This document shows positions 22,055 to 31,200 of a DNA stretch of 64,000 nucleotides, piece after piece. Source of the DNA: Luteimonas rhizosphaerae. GTDB lineage: Bacteria > Pseudomonadota > Gammaproteobacteria > Xanthomonadales > Xanthomonadaceae. Position numbers and translations under genes: made by a program. The DNA lies in the NCBI RefSeq assembly GCF_002849595.1, contig NZ_NRQR01000013.1:62001-126000 (forward strand). The letters run 5' to 3'. The notes below the pieces were generated by a model. That model saw nothing but the letters and a program-made list of their open reading frames with translations, was not told the origin of the DNA and ran no database searches. Each line of letters begins with the position of its first letter. The stretch's first letter is position 1.

Positions 22055-23911
22055 ATGGCCGGCGACGCGGGAATGGTGACCGAGCAGCTGGTCCGCGTGG
22101 TCGCGCTGCTCGGCGCGGCCGTGGTCGCGGTGCCGCTGTTCCGCAGGCTCAAGCTGGGTTCGGTGCTCGGCTATCTCGCGGCCGGCCTCGTCATCGGCCC
22201 GTTCGGCTTCGGCTGGTTCTCGGATCCCGAATCGATCCTCCACGTCGCCGAGCTCGGCGTGGTGATGTTCCTGTTCGTCATCGGCCTCGAGATGCGCCCC
22301 TCGCACCTGTGGAGCCTGCGCCGGCAGATCTTCGGCCTCGGCGCGCTGCAGATCATTCTCAGCATCACCGCGCTGACCCTGCTCGGCGCGGCGTTCGGCT
22401 TCCCGTGGCCCATCGCCTTCGTCGGCGCCGCCGGCTTCGTCATGACCTCCACCGCGGTGGTGATGCAGCTGCTGTCCGAGCGCGGCGAAGTGGCGCTGCC
22501 GCACGGCCAGAAGATCGTCTCGGTGCTGCTGTTCGAGGATCTGCTGATCGTGCCCTTGCTGGCCCTGATCGCATTCCTTGCGCCGACGCCCGAGGCCGCG
22601 GTCGACGCGCCGTCGCGCTGGGTGTCGGTCGGCATCGGCATCGCATCGCTGGTGGGTCTGATCGTCGCCGGCATCTACCTGCTCAATCCGATGTTCCGGA
22701 TCCTCGCCGCGGCCAAGGCCCGCGAGGTCATGACCGCGGCCGCGCTGCTGGTCGTGCTGGGCGCGGCGCTGCTGATGCAGCTCGGTGGCCTGTCGATGGC
22801 GATGGGCGCATTCCTGGCCGGCGTGCTGCTGTCGGAATCCTCGTTCCGGCACCAGATCGAGGCCGACATCGAGCCGTTCCGCGGCATCCTGCTGGGCCTG
22901 TTCTTCCTCGGCGTCGGCATGGCGCTGAACCTGACGGTCGTCGCGGCGAACTGGCCGCAGATCGTCGGCGGCGTGCTCGCGGCGATGGCGACCAAGGCGC
23001 TGTGCATCTACCTGGTGGCGCGCGTCACCCGCAGTTCGCATCCCGAAGCGCTGGAGCGCGCGGTCCTGATGGCGCAGGGCGGCGAGTTCGCGTTCGTGCT
23101 GTTCTCCACGGCCGCGGCGACCGGCCTGATCGCCGCCGAGGTCAATGCCAACCTGACCGCGATCGTCGTGCTGTCGATGGCGTTGACGCCGCTGGTCGTG
23201 CTGGTGAGCCAGCGCTTCATCGTCAGGGCGCGGGCCGCGCGTCCCGACGACGTGGAAGAAGTCGCAGGCCAGAGTGGCAGCGTGCTGATCATCGGTTTCG
23301 GCCGCTTCGGCCAGGTCATGAGCCAGTCGCTGCTGGCGCGCGACGTCGACGTCACGATCATCGACACCGACATCGAGATGATCCAGAGCGCGGCCGAGTT
23401 CGGCTTCAAGGTCTACTACGGCGACGGCACCCGGCTCGACGTCCTCCGCGCCTCGGGCGCGCACACCGCACGCGCGATCGCGGTCTGCATCGACGACCGC
23501 AGTGCCGCGAACCGGATCGTCGAACTCGCGACCCACGAATTCACCCAGGCCAAGCTGCTGGTGCGCTCGTTCGACCGTGAGCACTCGCTGGCGCTGGTCA
23601 ACGCCGGCGTCGACTTCCAGATCCGCGAGACCTTCGAATCGGCCGTGCAGTTCGGCGCCGCAGTGCTGCGCGAGCTCGACGTCCCTGAAGAGGATGCCGA
23701 CACCATCGCCGCGCAGGTCCGGCGCCTCGACGCCGAGCGTTTCGAGCTGGAGACCGCCAGCAACGACACCCGCGCCGGCATTCCGCTGCTCATCAAGAAC
23801 ACCGGTGCACCGGGTCCGAAACCGACGCCGCTGACGCGCCCCAAGCGCGAGAGCAAGTCGCTCAACGATCCGGCCGCTTCGACGCCCGGCCACGAGCCGC
23901 CGTTGCCCTGA
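22055..23911 (+). CDS. Kef-type monovalent cation:proton antiporter with RCK domain
   Basis: Predicted inner-membrane potassium efflux antiporter of 618 residues. The N-terminal CPA2 Na+/H+-exchanger domain (about 10-385) contains around twelve helices with family segments GYLAAGLVIGPFGFG near 36-50 and MAMGAFLAGVLLSES near 248-263. A cytoplasmic TrkA-N/RCK domain follows, with the nucleotide motif GFGRFGQ near 412 and the acidic IDTD ending the second strand. A Pro/Lys-rich tail ends the protein. It is closest in layout to KefB/KefC. No separate KefG/KefF subunit gene is adjacent, but a DoxX-like gene precedes it by 3 nt. Confidence 0.9.
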   Translation: MAGDAGMVTEQLVRVVALLGAAVVAVPLFRRLKLGSVLGYLAAGLVIGPFGFGWFSDPESILHVAELGVVMFLFVIGLEMRPSHLWSLRRQIFGLGALQIILSITALTLLGAAFGFPWPIAFVGAAGFVMTSTAVVMQLLSERGEVALPHGQKIVSVLLFEDLLIVPLLALIAFLAPTPEAAVDAPSRWVSVGIGIASLVGLIVAGIYLLNPMFRILAAAKAREVMTAAALLVVLGAALLMQLGGLSMAMGAFLAGVLLSESSFRHQIEADIEPFRGILLGLFFLGVGMALNLTVVAANWPQIVGGVLAAMATKALCIYLVARVTRSSHPEALERAVLMAQGGEFAFVLFSTAAATGLIAAEVNANLTAIVVLSMALTPLVVLVSQRFIVRARAARPDDVEEVAGQSGSVLIIGFGRFGQVMSQSLLARDVDVTIIDTDIEMIQSAAEFGFKVYYGDGTRLDVLRASGAHTARAIAVCIDDRSAANRIVELATHEFTQAKLLVRSFDREHSLALVNAGVDFQIRETFESAVQFGAAVLRELDVPEEDADTIAAQVRRLDAERFELETASNDTRAGIPLLIKNTGAPGPKPTPLTRPKRESKSLNDPAASTPGHEPPLP

Positions 23912-23919
23912 CCGCGGCC

Positions 23920-23948
23920 GACGGGGCGATGATCCGCATCGCCCCGTC
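23920..23948. terminator. Strong hairpin between convergent Kef and ABC/M1 genes
   Basis: A perfect 12-bp stem (23920-23931 and 23937-23948) with the loop ATCCG lies between the convergent ends at 23911 and 23957. There is no T run on either strand, so it may act as a bidirectional transcription barrier or an RNA 3'-end protector. Confidence 0.55.
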
Positions 23949-23956
23949 GCAGTCCC

Positions 23957-26900
23957 TTACAACGTCACCCGCCGCCGATTGTCCGCCGACACCCGGTCGA
24001 TCAGCTTGTTGTAGGGATCGAAGCCGGCCTCGAACGGCGCCTCGTCGACGGTCACGGTGATCACCGGATCCGCCGTCGTGATGTGGTGGCGCTCAAGGTA
24101 CAGCACCTTCTCGTCGCGTTCCTTGCCCGACGGTCTGCGTGCGAACACGCCGACCTCGACCCAGTCGTCGAGCGCGCCCTCGGTCTCGCGACCGGTGCCG
24201 TCGGCGTAGCGCTTGGCCGCGTGCAGGGTCAGCGTGACGTCGTAGCGGCCATCGTCGCGACGCGTCGCCGCCGCGGTCACGACGCGGTTGTCGTAGAAGC
24301 TGATCGTCTCGAATAGATCGGTGATCAGCGTCTGCTGGTCGGGGCGCGCTTCTTCGCGGATGTAGTCCAGCAGTTCGCGCGAGGTCGTGTACGGCGGCGG
24401 CTGGTAGCCCTTGTCCTCCAGGAAGCGCTTGAGCGCGCGATTGAGCGCGGCCTCGCCCATCTCATCGCGCAGGCGGTAGAACACCAGCGAGCCCTTCTGG
24501 TAGTGGATGTGCTGCTGGTTCTCGACGCGATAGAGCGGCAGCTCCTCCAGCAGCTCGCCGCCACGCCCGCCCAGATAGCGGTCCAGTTCGTACTTCAGGA
24601 ACTGGCGCATGCGCGTGCGCCCGTACGTCTGCTCCATCACCATCAGCGCCGAGTACTGCGACAGCGATTCGGACAGCATCGTCGCGCCCTGCACGTTCGC
24701 GCCGATCACCTGGTGCGCCCACCACTGGTGCGCGACTTCGTGCGCGGTGACGTAGAACACGTAGTCCAGCGTGTCCGCATCGCGCAGGTCGGCGATGAAG
24801 CCGATCGACTCCGAGTACGGCACCGTGTTGGCGAAGGCCTGGGCGAAGCTGGCATAGCCGGGAAACTCGATGATGCGCAGTTGGCGATGCTGGTACGGGG
24901 TGAAGTTCGCCTCGTAGTACGCCAGCGACTTCTGCGTCGCCTCGATCATGCGGTCGACGTTGAACGGATGCTTGGGATCGAAATACACCTCGATCGGGAT
25001 GTCCTTGTACATGCCTTTGCGGACCTCCCAGCGCGCCGACAGGAACGCGTAGAAGTGCAGCATCGGGCGATCCATCGCGTAGCTGAAGCAGCGGCGTCCG
25101 TCGCGTTCGAACTCGCGCTCGATGTAACCCGGCGCGAGCGCGATCTGGTCGGGCGCGGTGCAGATCGTGGTGCTGAAGTCGATCCAGTCGGCGTCGTCGG
25201 TCAGATAGGTATTGGCACGGGCGGCTTCGTCCTCGAGTTTCGGCATGCGCCGCGGCTCGCCCAGATCGCGCTTGCGCCGCTCGTTGCGGTCGCTGATCTC
25301 GGCGCGTGCGGTGTAGCCGAACTGCGGGAACATGCCGCTGTTGAAGAAACTGCCGTTCTCGACGAACTGCGTCTGCGCCTGGCCGCTGGTGAGGCCGGTC
25401 GGATGGAAGTCCACCTGGAAGCGGAACTCGCGCGTTTCGCCCGGCGCCAGCGGCGTCGCGAGCCGGTAGATGCGATAGCCCAGCGGTTCGTCGTGCCGCG
25501 CGAGCGTCTGCCCGCCCAGATCGACACCGACCAGCGCGCGGTCCTCGGTCATGCCGATGTGGATCTCGGGGATCGGCCCGGTATGCGGATTGCGCACCGT
25601 GTACACCAGCGTACCGGTCATCGATTGCGTTTCGGGACGCAGATCGATCTCCGAACGACTGGCGACGATGCGCGGCTGGGGGAGCGACTCGTACTGCTTG
25701 TAGTCCCGCTCGTAGCGGGCCTGCAGATCGAGCTGGCCGTCGGGCGAGACGAACTCGTTGCGGACGTTGGTGTTCCAGAACAGCACGCCGCCGACCGCCG
25801 CGAAGGCGAGCACGGCCACCGCGAACGCCACGCCCAGGCCGCCGCGCAGCTGCGTGCGCATGCCGGCCAGGCGCTGTCGCCAGCCGCCCTCCACGCCGCG
25901 CACCCACAGGGCGGCCGCGAGCAGCAGCATCGCCGCGACGAACAGCCCCCAGTAGCCCTGGAACGCCAGCTGGCCGGCGAGGAAATGGCCGTAGCCGTTC
26001 ATGTCGGAATACGGCGCGTTCGGCCAGGCGCCGATGGTGTAGAGGTTGTGGGTGAAGTCGAGCATGCCGAGCACGGCCTGCGCGACGAGCACCAGCACCA
26101 GCAGCCCGTAACCGATGAACTTGTTGTTGGCGAAGACCTGCAACGCCAGCGCCAGTCCGCCCATGATCACGTAGGGAATCGAGTCGAACACCAGCGCCTG
26201 CGCGTAGACCAGCGGTTCGAGCTGCACGCTGCCCTTGAACAGCTGGATCGCCATCGCCATCGCCATGCCGATCAGCTGGAACAGCGCGATCACGACCAGC
26301 AGGGTCAGGAACTTCGCCAGCAACGGAATGCGGTTGGGCACCGGCATCGCATCGACCACTTCGTTGAGCTTGGCGCTGCGTTCCTTCCACACCAGTTCGC
26401 CGGCGTAGAACATCACCACGATCATCAGCAGGAAGCTGTAGCTGCCTCGCAGCGCATCGAGCATCTGCGAGGTCACCGGGTAGACCGGGGTGCCGTACAT
26501 CGACTCCTGCAGCAGCGCCGAGGGCACGAAGTTGACGATGCCGAACAGCAGCATCACCAGGAACGGCACGCTGCGCAGCACGCCTGCGGTATCGAAGCGC
26601 AACTGCCGCCAGGTCTGCGTCCATGCGGTGGACGAGCCGAATACCGGCTGTACGCGGATCGGTGCGCGCGACGGCACGACGGCCGCCACGGTCGCCGGCG
26701 GCGCCACGCGGCGGCGCGTGAACAGGCTGCGCCCGGTGCCGCTGCGCTCGGTCCGGAACAATGCGAAGGTCGCCGCCAGCAGCATCAACGACACGCCCCC
26801 CCACAGCGCGCGGTTGGCGAGCAGATAGCCGGCGAACGCCGGCAGGCCGGCGTTGCGCTCCTCGGCCGACCAGTACCGCACCGTGCGCGACAGCGCGCGT

Positions 26901-27538
26901 GCACCCAGCGGCTCGACCAGCGTCGCCAGCCAGATATTGTCGATGTCCCGCATCATCGCCGCGCTGATGAAATAGAGCACGAAGAAGGCCAGCACGCCGA
27001 TGTAGACCCACAGGATCGCGCGCGTGGTGACCGCCAGCAGCGCCAGCAGCGCGGTGACGAACAGCAGGTTCGGTACCACGATCACGCCCAGCGCCCACAG
27101 GTAGGGCCGCAGCGACACCGGCCCCAGGCGCGCTGGATCGATCCACGGCATGAACTGCGCGACGAACAGGCCGATGGCGATGACGACGAACACCGCCAGG
27201 CTCGCCAGCAGGGCGGCGCCGATCCGGCCCAGCAGATAGTCGCGCCGTCGCACCGGTCCCGAGAACAGAAGATCCGCGGTGCCCTGCTCGAAATCGCGCA
27301 GCAGCGCGGTGCTGACGAAGATCGGCACGATCAGCATCGTGAGCAGGGTGAACGCGCCGAACAGCTGCGCGACCACGACCGGCGCATTGCGGTGGACATT
27401 GCCGATCGCGCCGCCGATCTGCACGGCATCGCTGGAGGCGGCGCCGAACCCGAGCAGCGCGAACAGCACCGCGAGGAACCAGAGCAGCGGCGAGCGGAGC
27501 TGCTGGCGCAGCTCGAAGCGGAAGAATTCGAAGATCAC
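23957..27538 (-). CDS. ABC-2 type permease fused to an M1 family metallopeptidase
   Basis: A 1193-residue fusion. The first about 570 residues carry two ABC-2-like membrane halves with around twelve helices, including a linker with ERSAKLNEVVDAMPV near 382. The remaining about 600 residues form an exported M1 aminopeptidase-like domain with the zinc motif HEVAHQWW near 931-938 and a downstream glutamate in SESLSQY. The usual M1 exopeptidase motif GxMEN is not evident (the region reads FANTVPYSE), so the peptidase may have a different specificity. Its dedicated ATPase gene lies 12 nt upstream. Such fusions occur in xanthomonads, but the transported molecule is unknown. Confidence 0.9.
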   Translation of the reverse strand: MIFEFFRFELRQQLRSPLLWFLAVLFALLGFGAASSDAVQIGGAIGNVHRNAPVVVAQLFGAFTLLTMLIVPIFVSTALLRDFEQGTADLLFSGPVRRRDYLLGRIGAALLASLAVFVVIAIGLFVAQFMPWIDPARLGPVSLRPYLWALGVIVVPNLLFVTALLALLAVTTRAILWVYIGVLAFFVLYFISAAMMRDIDNIWLATLVEPLGARALSRTVRYWSAEERNAGLPAFAGYLLANRALWGGVSLMLLAATFALFRTERSGTGRSLFTRRRVAPPATVAAVVPSRAPIRVQPVFGSSTAWTQTWRQLRFDTAGVLRSVPFLVMLLFGIVNFVPSALLQESMYGTPVYPVTSQMLDALRGSYSFLLMIVVMFYAGELVWKERSAKLNEVVDAMPVPNRIPLLAKFLTLLVVIALFQLIGMAMAMAIQLFKGSVQLEPLVYAQALVFDSIPYVIMGGLALALQVFANNKFIGYGLLVLVLVAQAVLGMLDFTHNLYTIGAWPNAPYSDMNGYGHFLAGQLAFQGYWGLFVAAMLLLAAALWVRGVEGGWRQRLAGMRTQLRGGLGVAFAVAVLAFAAVGGVLFWNTNVRNEFVSPDGQLDLQARYERDYKQYESLPQPRIVASRSEIDLRPETQSMTGTLVYTVRNPHTGPIPEIHIGMTEDRALVGVDLGGQTLARHDEPLGYRIYRLATPLAPGETREFRFQVDFHPTGLTSGQAQTQFVENGSFFNSGMFPQFGYTARAEISDRNERRKRDLGEPRRMPKLEDEAARANTYLTDDADWIDFSTTICTAPDQIALAPGYIEREFERDGRRCFSYAMDRPMLHFYAFLSARWEVRKGMYKDIPIEVYFDPKHPFNVDRMIEATQKSLAYYEANFTPYQHRQLRIIEFPGYASFAQAFANTVPYSESIGFIADLRDADTLDYVFYVTAHEVAHQWWAHQVIGANVQGATMLSESLSQYSALMVMEQTYGRTRMRQFLKYELDRYLGGRGGELLEELPLYRVENQQHIHYQKGSLVFYRLRDEMGEAALNRALKRFLEDKGYQPPPYTTSRELLDYIREEARPDQQTLITDLFETISFYDNRVVTAAATRRDDGRYDVTLTLHAAKRYADGTGRETEGALDDWVEVGVFARRPSGKERDEKVLYLERHHITTADPVITVTVDEAPFEAGFDPYNKLIDRVSADNRRRVTL

Positions 27539-27550
27539 GGCGGCCTCCGT

Positions 27551-28462
27551 TCAGGCGGCCGGCGCAGGCGTCGCCTGCTGCCGCGCCTGCAGGCGCAGAC
27601 GCTGGAAGTACACGTCCTCCAGATCCGGATCGATCTGCACGAAGCCGTCCTCCGGCCGCTCCGCGCTGTGCACGTGGATCACCGGCTGGCCGGCGACCAG
27701 GCGCGTCGACAGCACCGTGTGCGCGGCCTCGTAGCCGGACAGCGTCTCCTTGGTGACCTGCTTGCGCCAGACCTGCTGCGACAGCGCGTCGATCGCGTCG
27801 CTGGGTCGCCCGGTCAGCAGCACCTGGCCGCGATTCATGATCGCCATCGTCGGGCACAGATCGGTGACGTCCTCGACGATGTGCGTCGACAGGATCACCA
27901 CCACGTCCTCGCCGATCGCCGCCAGCAGGTTGAGGAAGCGGTTGCGCTCTTCGGGATCGAGGCCGGCGGTGGGTTCGTCGACGATGACCAGGCGCGGATT
28001 GCCGAGCAGCGCCTGCGCGATCCCGAAGCGCTGGCGCATGCCGCCCGAGAACGTGCCGAGCTTGCGCTTGCGCGCATCCCACAGGTTCACCTGCGCCAGC
28101 AGGCCGTCGACGACTTCGCGCCGCTGTTTGCGGTCGGTCAGGCCCTTGAGCACCGCGAAGTGCTCGAGCAGATCCAGCGCGCTGACCTTGGGATAGACGC
28201 CGAAATCCTGCGGCAGATAGCCGAGCTGCCTGCGCACCGCGTCTTTGTCGCGCAGCACGTCGATCGGACCGTCGCTGCCGTCGAGCGTGACGCTGCCGCC
28301 GTCGGCCGACTGCAGCGTCGCCAGCGTGCGCATCAACGAGGACTTGCCCGCGCCATTGGGACCCAGCAGGCCGAACATGCCGCGCGGGATATCGAGCGTC
28401 ACGCCGTCGAGGGCGCGCACGCCGTTGGCATAGGTCTTGGTGAGGTCACGGATCGCGAGCAT
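27551..28462 (-). CDS. ABC transporter ATP-binding protein
   Basis: Cytoplasmic ATPase of 303 residues that should energise the downstream permease/M1 fusion. Motifs: Walker A GPNGAGKS near 36-43, Q-loop in LPQDFGVYP, signature FSGGMRQRF near 138, Walker B VIVDEP near 160, and the switch histidine in STHIVED. The C-terminal about 80 residues are a non-catalytic extension seen in ABC-2 exporters. The ATG at 28462 follows GGGAGAAG. It is the first gene of a two-gene operon. Confidence 0.94.
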   Translation of the reverse strand: MLAIRDLTKTYANGVRALDGVTLDIPRGMFGLLGPNGAGKSSLMRTLATLQSADGGSVTLDGSDGPIDVLRDKDAVRRQLGYLPQDFGVYPKVSALDLLEHFAVLKGLTDRKQRREVVDGLLAQVNLWDARKRKLGTFSGGMRQRFGIAQALLGNPRLVIVDEPTAGLDPEERNRFLNLLAAIGEDVVVILSTHIVEDVTDLCPTMAIMNRGQVLLTGRPSDAIDALSQQVWRKQVTKETLSGYEAAHTVLSTRLVAGQPVIHVHSAERPEDGFVQIDPDLEDVYFQRLRLQARQQATPAPAA

Positions 28463-28733
28463 CGGTCTTCTCCCTGTGCCATCGGCACGACGCGGTGATC
28501 GTCGCCCAGGACCCTCGGGCCTGCACGGGTCGAACGTCACCCTGCCGGATGGACACATTCGGCAACACCGCAGGAAAAATGCCCGTTCCGACAACGGCTT
28601 GACCCGGAACCGCGGCGACGCGTCGCCGCGCCCGCCATGACCTTCGACACCCTCCCCGCCCCGGCGCCGGGCGTAGAGTGCCGGCAGCCCGGGCGCTGCC
28701 GTCCGGCGTTCTTTCCTTTCCGGAGTTCCCGCC

Positions 28734-30807
28734 GTGATCAACACCCCCAAACGCCTGTTCCTGACCGGCGCCATCGTCTTCGCGCTGTCCGCCTGCGGCA
28801 ACGACGCCGGGACGCCTGCCGCGCCGACCGCGGCCACGCCGCCGGCCACGGACGCCGCACCCGCGCTGACGCTCGACGAAAGCACGCTGCCGCCCTACAA
28901 CCGCTTCCTCGCCAGCGACCTCGACACCAGCAAGAACGCGTGTACCGATTTCGGCGGCTACGTCAACGGCACCTGGCTGGCGGCGAACGCGATTCCGGGC
29001 GACCGCACCTCGTGGGGCGCGTTCGAGATGCTCGACGAACGCTCGACCGCCGTGCAGCACCAGCTCGCGCAGCAGGCGGCCGCCGACGCGAACGCGAGCG
29101 GCACCGAGAAGCTGGTCGGCGATTTCTGGGCCACCGGCATGGACGACGCCAAGATCAACGCGCAGGGCATCGCGCCGCTGCAGGCCGAGCTCGCCGCGAT
29201 CGACGCGTTGACCGACACCGCCTCGGTGGTGAACTGGCTCCGCACCACCGCCGCCAAGGGCCAGGGCTTCCTGTGGGGCATCGGCGCGATGCCGGACTTC
29301 AAGGACTCCTCGGTCAACATCGCCGCGACCGGCCAGGGCGGTCTCGGCCTGCCCGACACCACCTATTACACCGCCGCCGACAAGGCCGGCATCCGCGAGG
29401 CCTACGTCGCCCACATCGCCAAGGTGCTGGAACTGTCGGGCACGCCGGCCGCCGACGCGCAGGCCCAGGCCGCCAACGTGCTGGCGTTCGAGACCCGCAT
29501 CGCCAAGGCGTCGAAGTCGCGCGAGGAGTTCTCGCGCAATGTCGAGCTGTACTACAACCCGATGAGCGTGGCCGACGCCGACAAACTGACGCCGAACTTC
29601 CCGTGGACCGCGTTCTTCGAATCGCAGGGCATCGCGGTGCCGACGACGTTCTCGATGTCGGTGCCGACGTTCCACCAGGAAGTCGACAAGATGCTGGTCG
29701 ACGTGCCGGTCGACCAGTGGAAGAGCTACCTGCGCTTCCATGTCGTCGACGGCGCCTCGCCGTACCTGTCGGACGCGTTCGCGCAGCAGAACTACGCCTT
29801 CTACAACAAGACCCTGAGCGGCCAGCAGGAGATCGAACCACGCTGGAAGCGCGTGCTCGGCACCGTCGACAGCCAGGTCGGCGAGGCGATGGGCCAGCTG
29901 TACGTGCAGGTCGCGTTCCCGGCCGAATCGAAGGCGAAGATGGAAGCGCTGATCAAGAACCTCAGCGACGCCCTGAAGATCCGCATCGAGAATCTAGAGT
30001 GGATGAGCGCCGAGACCAAGCAGAAGGCGCTCGAAAAGTGGAACACCTTCGAGCCGCGCGTCGGCTACCCGGACAAGTGGCGCGACTGGGCCGGCCTGAC
30101 CACGAGCCGCGACAGCTACATCGGCAATGTCATGGCCGCGACCGAGTTCAACTACAAGTGGGACCTCGGCAAGATCGGCAAGCCGGTCGACAAGAGCGAA
30201 TGGGGCATGCGCCCGCAGACGGTCAACGCGTCCTACAACCCGCTGGCCAACCAGCTGACGTTCCCGGCCGCGATCCTGCAGCCGCCGTTCTTCGATCCCG
30301 ACGCCACCGACGAGATGAACTACGGCGGCATCGGCGCGGTGATCGGCCACGAGATGACCCACGGCTACGACGACCAGGGTGCGCGATTCGGGCCGACCGG
30401 CAACATGGAGAACTGGTGGAGCGAGGCCGACATGACCGGCTTCAAGGCGCGCACCGGCAAGCTGGTGCAGCAGTTCAACGACTACACGCTGCCCGACGGT
30501 CGCGCGCTCAACGGCAACCACACGCTGGGTGAGAACATCGCCGATCTCGGTCGCCGGCGACACGCCCGACCCGGTGACCGACGGCCTCACCCGCGACCAG
30601 CGCTTCTTCCTGAGCTGGGCCACGGTGTGGCGCCGCAACTTCACGCCCGAGGAGCTGACCAAGCGTCTGGCGACCGACGAGCACGCGCTGTCGTCGTTCC
30701 GCGCCATCGCCGCACCGTCGAACCTGCCGGCCTTCGCCGCCGCGTTCGACTGCAAGGCCGGCGACCCGATGGTCCGCGGCGGCGAACAGCAGGTCGTGAT
30801 CTGGTGA
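28734..30807 (+). pseudogene. pepO: M13 family metallopeptidase (PepO/neprilysin-like), frame-disrupted
   Basis: An exported zinc peptidase gene. The lipobox ALSAC has Cys21, the M13 N-domain is complete, HEMTH begins at H539, and the third zinc ligand is E600 in ENIAD. Just after ENIADLG, near 30551, the original frame turns into Arg-rich nonsense. The true C-terminus (TPDPVTDGLTRDQRFF through QQVVIW) continues in another frame to 30807. Intact homologues have roughly 15-25 residues between these points, so a short segment appears to be missing, shifting the frame (the gene length is 1 mod 3). The frame from 28734 would run to 30824. The product would lack the normal C-terminal fold. A terminator follows. 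Confidence 0.85.
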
Positions 30808-30831
30808 GCGGGACGCGCCACTGATCGAAGG

Positions 30832-30860
30832 AAAGCCCGGCAGCGATGCCGGGCTTTTTT
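30832..30860 (+). terminator. Rho-independent terminator after the M13 gene
   Basis: Ten-base-pair stem (30832-30841 and 30848-30857) with the loop AGCGAT. T residues follow the stem in the plus direction (run 30855-30860). It lies 25 nt after the expected M13 stop. Confidence 0.87.
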
Positions 30861-31020
30861 CGTTGGCCGGGTGCGAACCGACGGCGCGGATTCCCGAACG
30901 GCATCGAGATGACGCAGCTGCCGCGCGCGGCTTGACGCAACACACGTCCACACATGGCGCAGCCACGATGCCGCCCGGCATGCCGACAGGTGTCGATGCG
31001 ATGCCGACAACCGCATCCTG

Positions 31021-31048
31021 CAGGAGTGCGCGCGCGCGACCGGTCGCG
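31021..31048 (+). repeat. REP-like palindromic element in the 30808-31200 gap
   Basis: The sequence CAGGAGTGCGCGCGCGCGA followed by CCGGTCGCG matches the element at 19451-19479 over nearly its whole length, including the GGTCGCG tail. The surrounding 30808-31200 gap otherwise holds the M13 terminator at its left end and a candidate promoter at its right end, with no supported gene. Confidence 0.45.
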
Positions 31049-31162
31049 CACCTGAACGCGCCGCCGCGACGCGCAGTGAAGACAAGGCGCCGCTCCCGCG
31101 CCGGGGCGTCGTGCCGCGGCCGTCGACGGGCGTGACACCACACCGTTTCGGCCGCCACGGCT

Positions 31163-31171
31163 TGCTAGACT
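31163..31171 (+). promoter_or_regulatory. Candidate extended -10 promoter of the second M13 gene
   Basis: TGCTAGACT fits an extended -10 (TGn plus TAGACT) and lies 29 nt before the ATG at 31201. No clear -35 is visible. Confidence 0.35.
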
Positions 31172-31200
31172 TGCGCGATTCACGCCGCACGGACTCCGCG

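Noticed and set aside
21241..22152. Upstream extension of the helicase reading frame by about 300 codons
   Set aside because: The extension has no protein-like character and overlaps the DoxX-like gene. The ATG at 21240 has a good ribosome site and begins the helicase Q-motif region.
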